DNA of 64,000 bases, taken from assembly GCF_001280505.1 (NCBI RefSeq), contig NZ_LBIO01000040.1, positions 248,001 to 312,000 on the forward strand, given 5' to 3'. A program made the translations under genes and the position numbers. The stretch's first letter is position 1. Each line of letters begins with the position of its first letter. A model generated the notes under the pieces. It was not told the origin of the DNA. It was given only the letters and a program-made list of their open reading frames with translations, and searched no databases. Source of the DNA: Mangrovimonas sp. TPBH4. GTDB lineage: Bacteria > Bacteroidota > Bacteroidia > Flavobacteriales > Flavobacteriaceae. Positions 1-8,689 of this stretch are shown in pieces.

Positions 1-5
1 CTACG

Positions 6-401
6 ATGCAAACCTTTATAGCAGCCACCTCCAATACAGAAGTGAATATCCTAGCAGCCCAATTGGCAAGTGGCAGCTTTCAAATACCGAATACACACGT
101 ACTATTGTCTAAAAGTAATTACATAGCAGGTATCGATATTTTGGAACTCTCAAATACCACCAGCCTCTTTGCTTCCGGCATTGACGTCAACTATTGGTTC
201 AATAAAATTTCATCCGAAGATTTTTCCAAAGGGGTCGACAACATAACTGCTGCTACGAGTGCTAGAGATTGGATCAAAAAACAAATGGCTGCGAAACTTG
301 AGGTTCTGCCTTTATATATTGAAAATACTTCTGGGCAAAAACTACTGTTCCATTTTGGACATCAATTACATCCCTCAGAAAAAGTACATTATATCAAATA
401 A
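6..401 (+). CDS. hypothetical protein, possibly 5'-truncated by the window edge
   Basis: A 131-codon reading frame with normal composition that ends in TAA. The frame stays open to the window edge, so the ATG at base 6 may be internal and the real protein longer. No signal peptide, membrane segment or recognisable motif is visible. The C-terminal end is mixed hydrophobic and polar, with no T9SS sorting domain. It is not close enough to its downstream neighbour to suggest an operon (about 400 bases apart). I do not recognise the family. The coding call rests on frame length and codon use only. Confidence 0.55.
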   Translation: MQTFIAATSNTEVNILAAQLASGSFQIPNTHVLLSKSNYIAGIDILELSNTTSLFASGIDVNYWFNKISSEDFSKGVDNITAATSARDWIKKQMAAKLEVLPLYIENTSGQKLLFHFGHQLHPSEKVHYIK

Positions 402-802
402 ACATCTTCCATCAAGATGCTTTTGCCGGTACCTTCCTATCAAATATTTTTTAATAGTCCTTATCAATTTGACTTCATCTACATAAAAAATCATTCCTGT
501 TTTTTTGTTCCACCACAAAACTCACATTTCCCTAGGACACAACAGAATACATTTTGATCCAATGTGGTATTTTCTGAAAAATCAAGATTCTTCCTTAAAA
601 ACTACTACGCAACCCCACAAAATCTCTAAAAAATTACTGTAATTTTAGTTTTAACCTTTACATTTAACAACCCAAATGAGCCAACTATTTTACCAACAAA
701 ACTGTTATATTTTGTATAAAGAAGTAAGGTTTACTTCTAAAATAGTTTTATCCCTCCTTTGGAAATTCGAATTTTGTTAAACCTAATTTCATAACCAATC
801 AA
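402..802. other. 400-base AT-rich intergenic stretch
   Basis: No plausible gene longer than a few dozen codons is seen. The stretch is AT-rich and contains a near match to the Bacteroidetes -7 element around 710-720 (TATATTTTG), without a convincing -33 partner. It presumably carries the promoter of the barrel-like protein that starts at 803. Nothing else is recognised. Confidence 0.4.
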
Positions 803-1522
803 ATGAATTTTCCACTTAGAAAACAACAATTGTTGAATGCTTTATTTTTTGCAGTTTTGTGTATTTCAAGTAGCAATGCACAAAAAAAGCTAGAACTTTC
901 CTTAAGAACCAATTTAGGTATTGGAGCCAAATATGAGACTCTACAATTTGATAATGCCGATAGTTACGGAGAATTGATTTATAGTCCAGGCGGAGGTATT
1001 GGACTTGAATTGGGAGTTGGCTATCTATTAAAAGATCACCTGCTTACCTACGGGGCCGTGGGTTACCAACAAAACATAGCCTTGCAATACCATTCCTCAA
1101 ATTATGGAGGTACGGACAAAACATCATTTTTCTTCAATAAAACTTCATTGCAAGTAGGAACCAACTACAGATTCAAATTCAGAGAAAAAGGCAAATTTGG
1201 AATGCTTCTAGGAGGAGGTGGAAGTTTTAACCTACCAGGAAAAATGTCGATAACAGAACTGAACTTTCATTACGGTGATGTTACTTTCAAACCGGCATTG
1301 GGGCTTCATGCCGAAACAGGTGTATTTATTGAACTCAAAAAACTAATTCTTAAAGGCTCTATTAGGCTTCGTCATTTAAATTACAAGTTGAAAAACTACA
1401 ATCAACCTTCGGACAGTAACACTTGGACAACCGACAATTATGCGCAATTTCCCAATTATATACAAAAAGTGAATGCCAGTGGAGGAGACCTATCCTTTAG
1501 TCTCATAAAAAAGTTTGCCTAA
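803..1522 (+). CDS. exported outer-membrane beta-barrel-like protein, unknown function
   Basis: A 239-residue protein with a clear N-terminal signal peptide (about residues 1-26, cleavage after Ser-Asn-Ala). Alternating Gly/aromatic beta-strand-like segments follow, such as the Gly-Gly-Gly runs near residues 75 and 140. It ends in Lys-Lys-Phe-Ala after a strand, which fits a small outer-membrane barrel of the OmpW/porin-like type common in Flavobacteriaceae. The specific family is not recognised. The ATG at 803 is chosen because the signal peptide starts there. A strong terminator follows at 1552, so the gene is probably monocistronic. Confidence 0.75.
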   Translation: MNFPLRKQQLLNALFFAVLCISSSNAQKKLELSLRTNLGIGAKYETLQFDNADSYGELIYSPGGGIGLELGVGYLLKDHLLTYGAVGYQQNIALQYHSSNYGGTDKTSFFFNKTSLQVGTNYRFKFREKGKFGMLLGGGGSFNLPGKMSITELNFHYGDVTFKPALGLHAETGVFIELKKLILKGSIRLRHLNYKLKNYNQPSDSNTWTTDNYAQFPNYIQKVNASGGDLSFSLIKKFA

Positions 1523-1551
1523 TCTCACCTCATAATTCTATAACTAATTTC

Positions 1552-1585
1552 AGGCTTCTCTAACCACTAAGAGAAGCCTTTTTTT
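1552..1585 (+). terminator. intrinsic terminator after the barrel-like gene
   Basis: A perfect 10-bp inverted repeat (AGGCTTCTCT at 1552-1561, AGAGAAGCCT at 1570-1579) encloses an 8-base loop and is followed directly by seven T. It lies about 30 bases after the stop codon at 1522. Confidence 0.9.
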
Positions 1586-1726
1586 ATAAACTAAATCCAT
1601 AAACCAGAGGCTCATGACGTATTAGATTCAATTCTTCTTAAATTTTTTCGTCTTTTGTCTGAATTACCAAAAAGCCAAAGAGGATCAAAAACCAAATTCA
1701 CATTCCAAAGCCTAACTGCAGCCCTT

Positions 1727-3616
1727 TTATTCCTCTGGCAAAATACAGGCATTGCTCAATTGTTTCAGACTCATTTCCAATCCCTGTTCCAAAGTTTGTT
1801 GCATGACCTTGGACGTATCATCATGGCACTGTAAACAGGCCCCGACAAACAAGAGGCGCTGTTGTTCAGCTACATTAAAAGGCCTAAAATTGGTTCTTGT
1901 TGATGTTGGTTCTTGGGCAGTTCCCTCTTTCATAAAAGGTATCCATGCATCTTCCGGCAAACCATCATTAGGATTTAAGGCATATTCTGGGGTAAAGACC
2001 CATTCCCCAGTTTCTTTATTTGTTTGATAAACCAAAGTTCCGTTGCCATAGCCCAAAGTATAGGGATTAGAATGGCAGGATTTACAGTCGCGCACCGCTT
2101 TTGTAGTAGTATGTGGTGAATTTGGAGCAAATAGTCTATGAAAGGACACATCGGTATCGGGGTGACCACTGTAACTACCTTTATCTATGGTCATGACCAT
2201 CCCCGGTATGCCGGGTTCAACCAAAATACCCTCGTTATGCTCCCTAACTCCTAAAGCTGGTTGCGAGGCCGAAAACTCAGCGACATATTCCTTCCATTGG
2301 CCTTTCACCAATTTCCTATCCAACAAATCGAAGGCCTGGGCTTCATTGCCATCAAACTTATTGTGGCAACCAATGCAACGTGGCGTCCATGAGGAATGAC
2401 AGGCACTACAACTCACATTTTTATGGGCATTGTCACGAGAACAAACAGCCGATTGCGGAGCCAAAGGATGCAATTTCTGAACCTTTTTTCCTATTAAAAA
2501 AGCGTTCCCCAAAGAATCCACATAAGTATTTATTAATGGATGTCCATCTTTCTCTGCAATCAATATTTCTTTGTCACGGTGCTCATAACCTCTATGTAAA
2601 TAAACCAATCTACTTTCCCTATCAATCGAATCGAAAGGCACCGTACGAGGCTTGGATTTGAAATGGCAATCATTGCATTTCAGGGTAACGGCATCTTCGG
2701 CGTGGGAATAGGTCTTACCATCGCCCATCACCTCGTGAGAGGAATGACAATCGATACACAATAGACCCTTAGTATGGTGCACATCTTCCTGCAACTGTTT
2801 ATAGACCCTTTTGTCTTCCAACACCATATGCCCCTTGGCATTGGCCACCTCAGCTTCATCCAACAAGGTTTCCTGAAGCCCTATATAATTGGTGGAAATT
2901 CTGCTGGAACGACTATGACAGCCAAAACAATGGGTATCATCCATAAACACATCACTGGAAGGATGTACTTGTGGCAGCTGGGTTTTGTTGGATGCCATAT
3001 AACTAGAAAGGTCTGCTTTGGCTTGTTGGGAATAATTTAAATGACAAGCATTGCAACCTCCCCCCCGACTTAATTGGGTAATAGGACCATAATCGGTTTT
3101 TTGGGCTCCCAAATGGCAATTGGCACACAAATCCCGTAAGTGTTTATCGGCAGCCGAATACTGCAAGTCTTTAATGTGGTAATGGGCATTCAAGCTATCG
3201 GCTTCACCAAACACAAATTTATCGACCACCACCAACCCACTATTGGTAGTCATAAGGGAGTGCTCTACATTATGTAATTCGTTGGCATGGCATTTTCCAC
3301 AGGTCTTTTGGGCATCGGCTAAATTACCCGGTATCAAAACCATGCCTTTATGCGCTTCCTCTTTATTAAAGGAACTTGTATTTCCCAAATGGCAATTTGC
3401 GCAGCCTATGAGTTCTGGATTGTGGTATTCTGAAAACCCCTTGGTTTGCTGATGGCACTGCATACAGGACTCACCTTCAGAAACAACCTTACCTTCATAT
3501 TGCTCCCCTGAAAATTCCTGAGATCGAAAAACATCCGTATGCCTCACAACATACATCAAGCCAAATAACAAAATGGCCAGTATCAAAATCCATCTGAAAT
3601 AGGTCTTTTCTTTCAT
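1727..3616 (-). CDS. membrane-anchored dodecaheme cytochrome c
   Basis: A multiheme c-type cytochrome expected to pass electrons in the periplasm. I count 12 CXXCH heme-binding motifs, spread from residue 51 (CMQCH) to about residue 594 (CLQCH). One N-terminal transmembrane helix (about residues 9-25) probably anchors it facing the periplasm. The frame is open 53 codons further upstream, but the ATG at 3616 is preferred because the hydrophobic anchor follows at once and the longer version would fill the divergent promoter region. It is divergent from the molybdopterin oxidoreductase operon, so it is the likely redox partner of that complex. Whether it donates or accepts electrons is unknown. 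The heme count and spacing do not match a named cytochrome I can identify with certainty (629 aa). Confidence 0.9.
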   Translation of the reverse strand: MKEKTYFRWILILAILLFGLMYVVRHTDVFRSQEFSGEQYEGKVVSEGESCMQCHQQTKGFSEYHNPELIGCANCHLGNTSSFNKEEAHKGMVLIPGNLADAQKTCGKCHANELHNVEHSLMTTNSGLVVVDKFVFGEADSLNAHYHIKDLQYSAADKHLRDLCANCHLGAQKTDYGPITQLSRGGGCNACHLNYSQQAKADLSSYMASNKTQLPQVHPSSDVFMDDTHCFGCHSRSSRISTNYIGLQETLLDEAEVANAKGHMVLEDKRVYKQLQEDVHHTKGLLCIDCHSSHEVMGDGKTYSHAEDAVTLKCNDCHFKSKPRTVPFDSIDRESRLVYLHRGYEHRDKEILIAEKDGHPLINTYVDSLGNAFLIGKKVQKLHPLAPQSAVCSRDNAHKNVSCSACHSSWTPRCIGCHNKFDGNEAQAFDLLDRKLVKGQWKEYVAEFSASQPALGVREHNEGILVEPGIPGMVMTIDKGSYSGHPDTDVSFHRLFAPNSPHTTTKAVRDCKSCHSNPYTLGYGNGTLVYQTNKETGEWVFTPEYALNPNDGLPEDAWIPFMKEGTAQEPTSTRTNFRPFNVAEQQRLLFVGACLQCHDDTSKVMQQTLEQGLEMSLKQLSNACILPEE

Positions 3617-3630
3617 AGTGAGCGCTTGTT

Positions 3631-3638
3631 CAAATTTA
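3631..3638 (-). promoter_or_regulatory. candidate -7 element for the multiheme cytochrome
   Basis: On the minus strand this reads TAAATTTG, matching the Bacteroidetes TAnnTTTG consensus. A transcript starting just downstream would have a leader of only about ten bases before the chosen ATG at 3616. That makes the assignment tentative. No perfect -33 TTTG is present. Confidence 0.35.
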
Positions 3639-3681
3639 CAATAAATCTTCCCCCGAAACACTATCAAAAAAGCGCTTCCAC

Positions 3682-3697
3682 TGTAACAATTGTTACA
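3682..3697. promoter_or_regulatory. 16-bp perfect palindrome, probable operator
   Basis: TGTAACAATTGTTACA is a perfect palindrome lying in the divergent intergenic region between the multiheme cytochrome and the molybdopterin oxidoreductase. Its length, dyad symmetry and place are those of a binding site for a dimeric regulator such as a Crp/Fnr-family protein. The half site TGTAAC is not the classical Fnr (TTGAT) or Crp (TGTGA) sequence, so the regulator is not identified. Confidence 0.5.
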
Positions 3698-3781
3698 AGA
3701 AACCCGAGGTATAAATGATACTTTTAATCTCTCTAAAAAGATCAAAAAATTCCTTAACTTTAAGAACCAATCCAAATAGCT

Positions 3782-6025
3782 ATGGTGACATCCAGAAGAA
3801 AATTCATCAAAATCTCAGCTTTAGGGTTAGGGGGCTTAGCACTTTCCTCTTCAGCAGTCAATTTATTAGCACCCAATCCATTATTGGATGCTGCCGTAAA
3901 AGAAAATATTGCCAAAAAACTTTCTAGAACTGCTACCTATTGTGAGGTATGCTTTTGGAAATGTGCCGCATGGGCCTATATAGACGAAACTGGCGACATC
4001 AAAAAAGTGATTGGAAATGATGATGACCCACACTGTAACGGAAGACTATGCCCAAGAGGTACAGGAGGTATTGGTATGTACAGCGATGAAGATCGCCTTA
4101 AAACACCTTTAATAAGAGCCACCATAAACGGTGAAGAAACCTACAGGGAAGCCAGTTGGGAGGAGGCTCTAGACCTGATTGCCGAAAAATTCACAGAAAT
4201 AAAACAGAAGTACGGCCCTGAGTCCTTTGCGCTTTTAAAACACGGCTCTCCAGGAAGCCATTTAGAACACCTCTTTAAAGCCTATGGCTCCGATACCATT
4301 GCTGAACCTGCCTATGCGCAGTGTAGAGGCCCAAGGGAAACAGGTTTCGGACTCACCTTCGGCTCATGGGTAGGCTCTCCAGAACCTACCGATATCAGGG
4401 ACACCAAATGCTTAGTACTTATTGGCTCCCATATTGGAGAAAACATGCACAATACCCAGGTTCAGGAAATGTCTGACGCCATCGATAATGGTGCTACCAT
4501 TATTACTGTGGATCCTAGATTTTCTACAGCGGCCAGTAAATCGTCGCATTGGTTACCTATCAAACCCGCGACTGACATTGCATTACTACTTTCTTGGATG
4601 CATGTGTTGATTGAAGAAGAGCTTTACAATAAAAAATACGTTGAAAAATATGCCATTGGCTTCGAGGAACTAAAAGCCCACGTAAAACCATACACCCCGG
4701 AATGGGCCTACGGCATCACCACCATAAAACCTGATAGCATTAGGGAAACGGCTCGCCTTATGGCTGCGGCTGCCCCAGCTACAATTGTACACCCTGGACG
4801 CCATGTGACTTGGTATGGAGACGACTCGCAACGCGAACGTGCCATTGCCATTTTAAATGGACTCTTGGGCTCTTGGGGTAACCGAGGTGGTTTCTATTTT
4901 AAAGAGAAAATTAGTATTCCAAAATATCCGCATCCTGCTTATCCAGAACCTAAATGGGGTTGGCATGAAATAGGTCAGCAATATCCATTTGCCGAAATGG
5001 GCAATACTTCGGAAGTAGTCAAGGCTACCATTCCTAACGAAGACAATCCATATCCTATCAAAGCATGGATGATTGCAGGAACCAATTTAATAAACACCCT
5101 GCCACAACGAGAACAAACCCTGGAAGCGATTAATGCTGTTGAATTTTTGGTCGTGGTAGATACCATGCCAATGGAAATCACGGGCTATGCCGATGTGGTG
5201 CTTCCGGAATGCACCTATTTAGAACGTTATGACGGTATTCGCTCTGCCACCAACAGGCATCCATCTATTGCCGTTCGCATTCCAGCTGTAAAACCTAAAT
5301 ACAACTCCAAACCTGCCTGGTGGATCAGTAAACAAATTGGTGATCGTATTGGTTTGGGAGACTATTTCAATTACAACGATTTTGAAGAGGTGATTGAATG
5401 GCAACTCAATAAATTGGGGACGTCTTTGGATGAAATGAAAAAGATAGGCGTTAAGAATTTTGAAAGAACTTCTGGACCATTGTTCCTGGAAGAAGGACAG
5501 GATTATGTTTTTGGTACTCCAAGTGGAAAAATAGAGTTCTATTCTCAGGAATTGGCAGATTTAGGATTCGATCCTATGCCTGTCTACACCCACCATCCGC
5601 AACCACCTCAAGGCTTTTATAGGTTGAATTACGGAAGGTCTCCCATGCACACGTTCAGTAGAACGATCAACAACCCCTATTTAAGCGATTTAAAAAGTGA
5701 AAACACCCTTTGGGTTAACCCTAGGGTAGCCCGAATCCTAGATCTTAAAAAAGACCAGCCCGTTTGGCTTAAAAACCAAGATGGCATTCTATCTGCTTTC
5801 CCTATCAAAGTGAGAGTTACAGAGCGTATTCGTTGGGATTCTGTGTATATGTACCATGGCTTTGGCCATAACAATAAAAAATTGACCCGCGCCTTTGGAA
5901 AAGGTGCCAGTGACGCCGAACTTATTTCCCAAATCGTCGTAGATCCACTAATGGGTGGTACCGGTTTAAGAGGAAACTTTGTTTCCATTTTAACCGAAGA
6001 CCCACATAAAAATACAATGGTATGA
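3782..6025 (+). CDS. Tat-exported molybdopterin oxidoreductase, PsrA/PhsA-like catalytic subunit
   Basis: Catalytic subunit of a complex-iron-sulfur molybdoenzyme (747 aa). The N-terminus has a twin-arginine signal (Ser-Arg-Arg-Lys-Phe-Ile-Lys, then a hydrophobic stretch), so it acts in the periplasm. A [4Fe-4S] site is visible as C54-X2-C57-X3-C61-X28-C90. Cys181 in the AQCRGPRE motif is the likely molybdenum ligand, as in polysulfide and thiosulfate reductases, and a C-terminal dinucleotide-binding domain follows. The gene overlaps the next (ferredoxin subunit) by ATGA. Neighbouring sulfur genes suggest a sulfur substrate such as polysulfide, thiosulfate or tetrathionate, but this is inference. 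Arsenate or other oxyanions cannot be excluded from sequence reading. Confidence 0.88.
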   Translation: MVTSRRKFIKISALGLGGLALSSSAVNLLAPNPLLDAAVKENIAKKLSRTATYCEVCFWKCAAWAYIDETGDIKKVIGNDDDPHCNGRLCPRGTGGIGMYSDEDRLKTPLIRATINGEETYREASWEEALDLIAEKFTEIKQKYGPESFALLKHGSPGSHLEHLFKAYGSDTIAEPAYAQCRGPRETGFGLTFGSWVGSPEPTDIRDTKCLVLIGSHIGENMHNTQVQEMSDAIDNGATIITVDPRFSTAASKSSHWLPIKPATDIALLLSWMHVLIEEELYNKKYVEKYAIGFEELKAHVKPYTPEWAYGITTIKPDSIRETARLMAAAAPATIVHPGRHVTWYGDDSQRERAIAILNGLLGSWGNRGGFYFKEKISIPKYPHPAYPEPKWGWHEIGQQYPFAEMGNTSEVVKATIPNEDNPYPIKAWMIAGTNLINTLPQREQTLEAINAVEFLVVVDTMPMEITGYADVVLPECTYLERYDGIRSATNRHPSIAVRIPAVKPKYNSKPAWWISKQIGDRIGLGDYFNYNDFEEVIEWQLNKLGTSLDEMKKIGVKNFERTSGPLFLEEGQDYVFGTPSGKIEFYSQELADLGFDPMPVYTHHPQPPQGFYRLNYGRSPMHTFSRTINNPYLSDLKSENTLWVNPRVARILDLKKDQPVWLKNQDGILSAFPIKVRVTERIRWDSVYMYHGFGHNNKKLTRAFGKGASDAELISQIVVDPLMGGTGLRGNFVSILTEDPHKNTMV

Positions 6026-6555
6026 GATATGCAATGGTGATAGACACCTTAAAATGTGTTGGCTGTAGCGACTGTGTTGTCGCTTGCCAAACAGAAAACA
6101 ATGTGCCCCATGGCTATTGCAGGGATTGGATTACTGAAGCTGTTAGCGGTTCCTACCCTAACCTAGAATTGGAATTGCGCTCGGAACGTTGCAACCATTG
6201 CGCCAATCCGCCATGCGTAAGATGCTGCCCAACTGGCGCTAGTCATGTTGTAGAAGGCGGCATTGTTTTGGTGACTGCAGACCAATGTATCGGCTGTGGC
6301 GCCTGTATAGAATCCTGTCCTTACGATGCCAGATACCAACACCCAGATGGTTATGTAGACAAATGTACGTTTTGCCACCACCGATTGGAAAAAGGGCAAC
6401 AGCCCGCATGTGTCTCTGTATGCCCAACTAAATGCATGTATTTTGGCGATTTGGACGACCCGAATAGCGAAATATCCCAATTGTTGAAAAACAGAAAACA
6501 TAAAACCTTATCCCCAGAGGCAGGAACCGATCCTCACGTGTTTTATCTCATTTAA
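6022..6555 (+). CDS. 4Fe-4S dicluster ferredoxin subunit, PsrB/NrfC/PhsB-like
   Basis: Electron-transfer subunit of the molybdoenzyme (177 aa). Sixteen cysteines fall in four groups that fit four [4Fe-4S] clusters: CVGCSDCVVACQ near the N-terminus, CNHCANPPCVRCCP, CIGCGACIESCP, and CTFCHHR followed by CVSVCP. It has no signal peptide, as expected for a partner carried out by the Tat signal of the catalytic subunit. The start codon overlaps the upstream stop by four bases, indicating translational coupling. It should pass electrons between the catalytic subunit and the NrfD-type membrane subunit. Confidence 0.93.
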   Translation: MRYAMVIDTLKCVGCSDCVVACQTENNVPHGYCRDWITEAVSGSYPNLELELRSERCNHCANPPCVRCCPTGASHVVEGGIVLVTADQCIGCGACIESCPYDARYQHPDGYVDKCTFCHHRLEKGQQPACVSVCPTKCMYFGDLDDPNSEISQLLKNRKHKTLSPEAGTDPHVFYLI

Positions 6556-6567
6556 CGCTAAAGTACC

Positions 6568-7524
6568 ATGGAAGAAGAACTATTTACAAGCGGCCGAAAC
6601 ATTCCAAACATTGATCCTTCATTACAAATTTGGCATTGGCCCATCTCCCTGTATCTATTTTTGGGAGGACTTGCTGCAGGCATCCTATTCTTTGCAGCTT
6701 TGTTCTACCTTATGGGAAAAGAAAAACAGTATCCTGCTCTTAAAGCAGCCGCTGTAATACCGCCAATCGCCCTTTCCATTGGCCTATTGGCATTGGTTTA
6801 CGATTTAACACATCCACTATACACCTGGCGATTATACACCACCTTTAGGATAGAATCCCCAATGTCCTGGGGCGCCTGGGTGCTATTGATTACCACTCCA
6901 CTGTCCTTTTTATGGTTGTTTAGCTATTACCGAAGTGCCTTCCCTAAGTGGGAATCGAAACTCAAACTCTTTAAAAAATTTAAGTTTTTAGAGAAATTCG
7001 AAAAATTCCTTATTGCCAACAGAACCTATATGGCTTATGCCCTTGTTCCCCTATCGATAATTTTGGGGGTGTATACAGGTATTTTGCTATCAGCCTTTAA
7101 TGCACGTCCTCTGTGGAACAATGCCATTCTGGGGCCACTGTTCTTAACCTCTGGTTTATCTACAGGAGCCGCAGCCATTATTTTACTGTCTAGAAATAGA
7201 GCAGAGCGCCATCTGTTCAGCAAAATAGATTTAGCTCTAATTGTCATAGAAATTGCCCTCATCACCCATATGATTATGGGTTATTATGCTGGCTCGCAAG
7301 TACAATTGGAAGCCATGGACCTTTTGGTAGGCGGTGAATTTACCCTGATGTTTTTTGGCTTCGTCATTCTTTTGGGCCTACTCGTCCCAGCTATTTTGGA
7401 AGTCATTGAATTATTAGGTTATAAAGTCCCCGTAGCAGTTCCTGCTATTTTAGTCATCATCGGCGGACTTATTTTTAGGTTCATTATGGTAGAAGCAGGA
7501 CAACTTACCCGATACCTCTATTAA
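6568..7524 (+). CDS. nrfD: NrfD/PsrC-family quinone-interacting membrane subunit
   Basis: An integral membrane protein of 318 residues with about eight hydrophobic helices and the Trp-His-Trp-Pro start typical of NrfD/PsrC proteins. These subunits exchange electrons with the quinone pool and bind no heme. It follows the ferredoxin subunit by 12 bases and completes the A-B-C architecture of a Psr-like complex. The symbol is given at family level only. The direction of electron flow is not readable from the sequence. Confidence 0.88.
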   Translation: MEEELFTSGRNIPNIDPSLQIWHWPISLYLFLGGLAAGILFFAALFYLMGKEKQYPALKAAAVIPPIALSIGLLALVYDLTHPLYTWRLYTTFRIESPMSWGAWVLLITTPLSFLWLFSYYRSAFPKWESKLKLFKKFKFLEKFEKFLIANRTYMAYALVPLSIILGVYTGILLSAFNARPLWNNAILGPLFLTSGLSTGAAAIILLSRNRAERHLFSKIDLALIVIEIALITHMIMGYYAGSQVQLEAMDLLVGGEFTLMFFGFVILLGLLVPAILEVIELLGYKVPVAVPAILVIIGGLIFRFIMVEAGQLTRYLY

Positions 7525-7534
7525 ATTATTTGTT

Positions 7535-8065
7535 ATGAATACAAAACACAAAGCAAACCCACACCTATACTGGAACCCCTATTTTGGAGGTTTCCTATTG
7601 GGCATCATCATTATTTTCACCTTTTACCTTACCGGTAGAGGTTTGGGAGCCAGTGGTGCCATGAAAAGCAGTGTGGTAACAGTAGTTGAAAATGTCGCTC
7701 CCAAACACGCCGAAAGCAACAGCTATTACAGCCAGTTTATCAAGGAAGGAGACTCCCCAATGAACACTTGGCTGGTATTTGAAGCCTTAGGTATTTTGAT
7801 AGGCGCCTTTATTTCAGGGAGCATCAGTGGACGCATCAAGTGGCGCGTTCAGCATTCCCCTAAAATAACGACTAAACGCCGTTTGATTTTTGCACTTATA
7901 GGAGGTATTTTATTCGGATTGGGCGCTCAAATAGCGAGAGGATGTACAAGTGGTGCCGCTTTAAGCGGTATGGCCGTATTGTCGACAGGAGGGTTTCTTA
8001 CTATGCTGGCCATTTTTGGATCGGCCTATGCATTCGCGTATTTTTTTAGAAAGAATTGGATTTAA
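7535..8065 (+). CDS. YeeE/YedE family sulfur transporter, first half
   Basis: A 176-residue membrane protein with the conserved ARGCTSGAALSG motif of the YeeE/YedE family. Characterised members take up thiosulfate and use conserved cysteines in such motifs. Full-length members are about twice this size, so this gene and the next (196 aa) look like the two halves of a split transporter that assemble together. It has about four hydrophobic segments, with a small soluble stretch at residues 40-75. It starts 10 bases after the NrfD gene, in the same operon. Confidence 0.85.
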   Translation: MNTKHKANPHLYWNPYFGGFLLGIIIIFTFYLTGRGLGASGAMKSSVVTVVENVAPKHAESNSYYSQFIKEGDSPMNTWLVFEALGILIGAFISGSISGRIKWRVQHSPKITTKRRLIFALIGGILFGLGAQIARGCTSGAALSGMAVLSTGGFLTMLAIFGSAYAFAYFFRKNWI

Positions 8066-8083
8066 AATTTAAAAGATAGAATT

Positions 8084-8674
8084 ATGGGACCTTTAATTCC
8101 TGGCGGTTATATTCCAATGGAATGGGATACTATCATAGCAATATTCATTGGGATTGCCTTTGGCTTTGTATTGGAAGCTTCAGGCTTTTCATCCTCGCGA
8201 AAATTGGCCGGTGTGTTTTACGGCTATGACTTTGCCGTGTTGAAAGTATTCTTTACCGCAGCTGCTGTATCAGTTATAGGCATTTACTATATGGATTACT
8301 TGGGATATCTGGATATCTCACAACTCTATGTGCATCCTACCTATTTATGGGGTGCTATCATAGGCGGTGTTATTATGGGAGCTGGTTTTGTAACCGGAGG
8401 CTTCTGCCCGGGCACCAGTTTGTGTGCTGTGGCCATTGGTAAATTGGATGCCTGGGTGTACGTGTTTGGCATTATGATTGGCGTCTTTGTATTTTCAGAA
8501 CTCTTCAATCTTTTTGAACCTATTTATGACGGCTACAACTTTGGTAACATTACTTTGATAGATTCCTTTGGTTGGAATCCCTACTGGGTGATTTTTGTAT
8601 TTGCCATTATTGCCGTAGTGGCATTTGGCATTGCCGATATGGTTAGAAAAAGAGTAAAAAGTGTGTTTTACTAA
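8084..8674 (+). CDS. YeeE/YedE family sulfur transporter, second half
   Basis: A 196-residue membrane protein with about five hydrophobic segments. It carries the second YeeE-type cysteine motif (GGFCPGTSLCAVAIGK near residues 105-120). It follows the other half gene by 18 bases and is followed by the rhodanese-like genes. Together the two halves should carry thiosulfate or a related sulfur species across the inner membrane. The substrate is inferred from the family and from the neighbouring molybdoenzyme, not shown by the sequence. Confidence 0.85.
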   Translation: MGPLIPGGYIPMEWDTIIAIFIGIAFGFVLEASGFSSSRKLAGVFYGYDFAVLKVFFTAAAVSVIGIYYMDYLGYLDISQLYVHPTYLWGAIIGGVIMGAGFVTGGFCPGTSLCAVAIGKLDAWVYVFGIMIGVFVFSELFNLFEPIYDGYNFGNITLIDSFGWNPYWVIFVFAIIAVVAFGIADMVRKRVKSVFY

Positions 8675-8689
8675 TTAAACTTGATCCTC

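Noticed and set aside
1752..2661. Several plus-strand frames opposite the multiheme cytochrome
   Set aside because: They are shadows of a well supported minus-strand gene with 12 heme motifs; their products have no plausible features.
3617..3775. Longer N-terminus of the multiheme cytochrome
   Set aside because: It would add 53 residues of poor composition before a normal membrane anchor and would occupy the shared promoter including the palindrome. The start at 3616 fits better.
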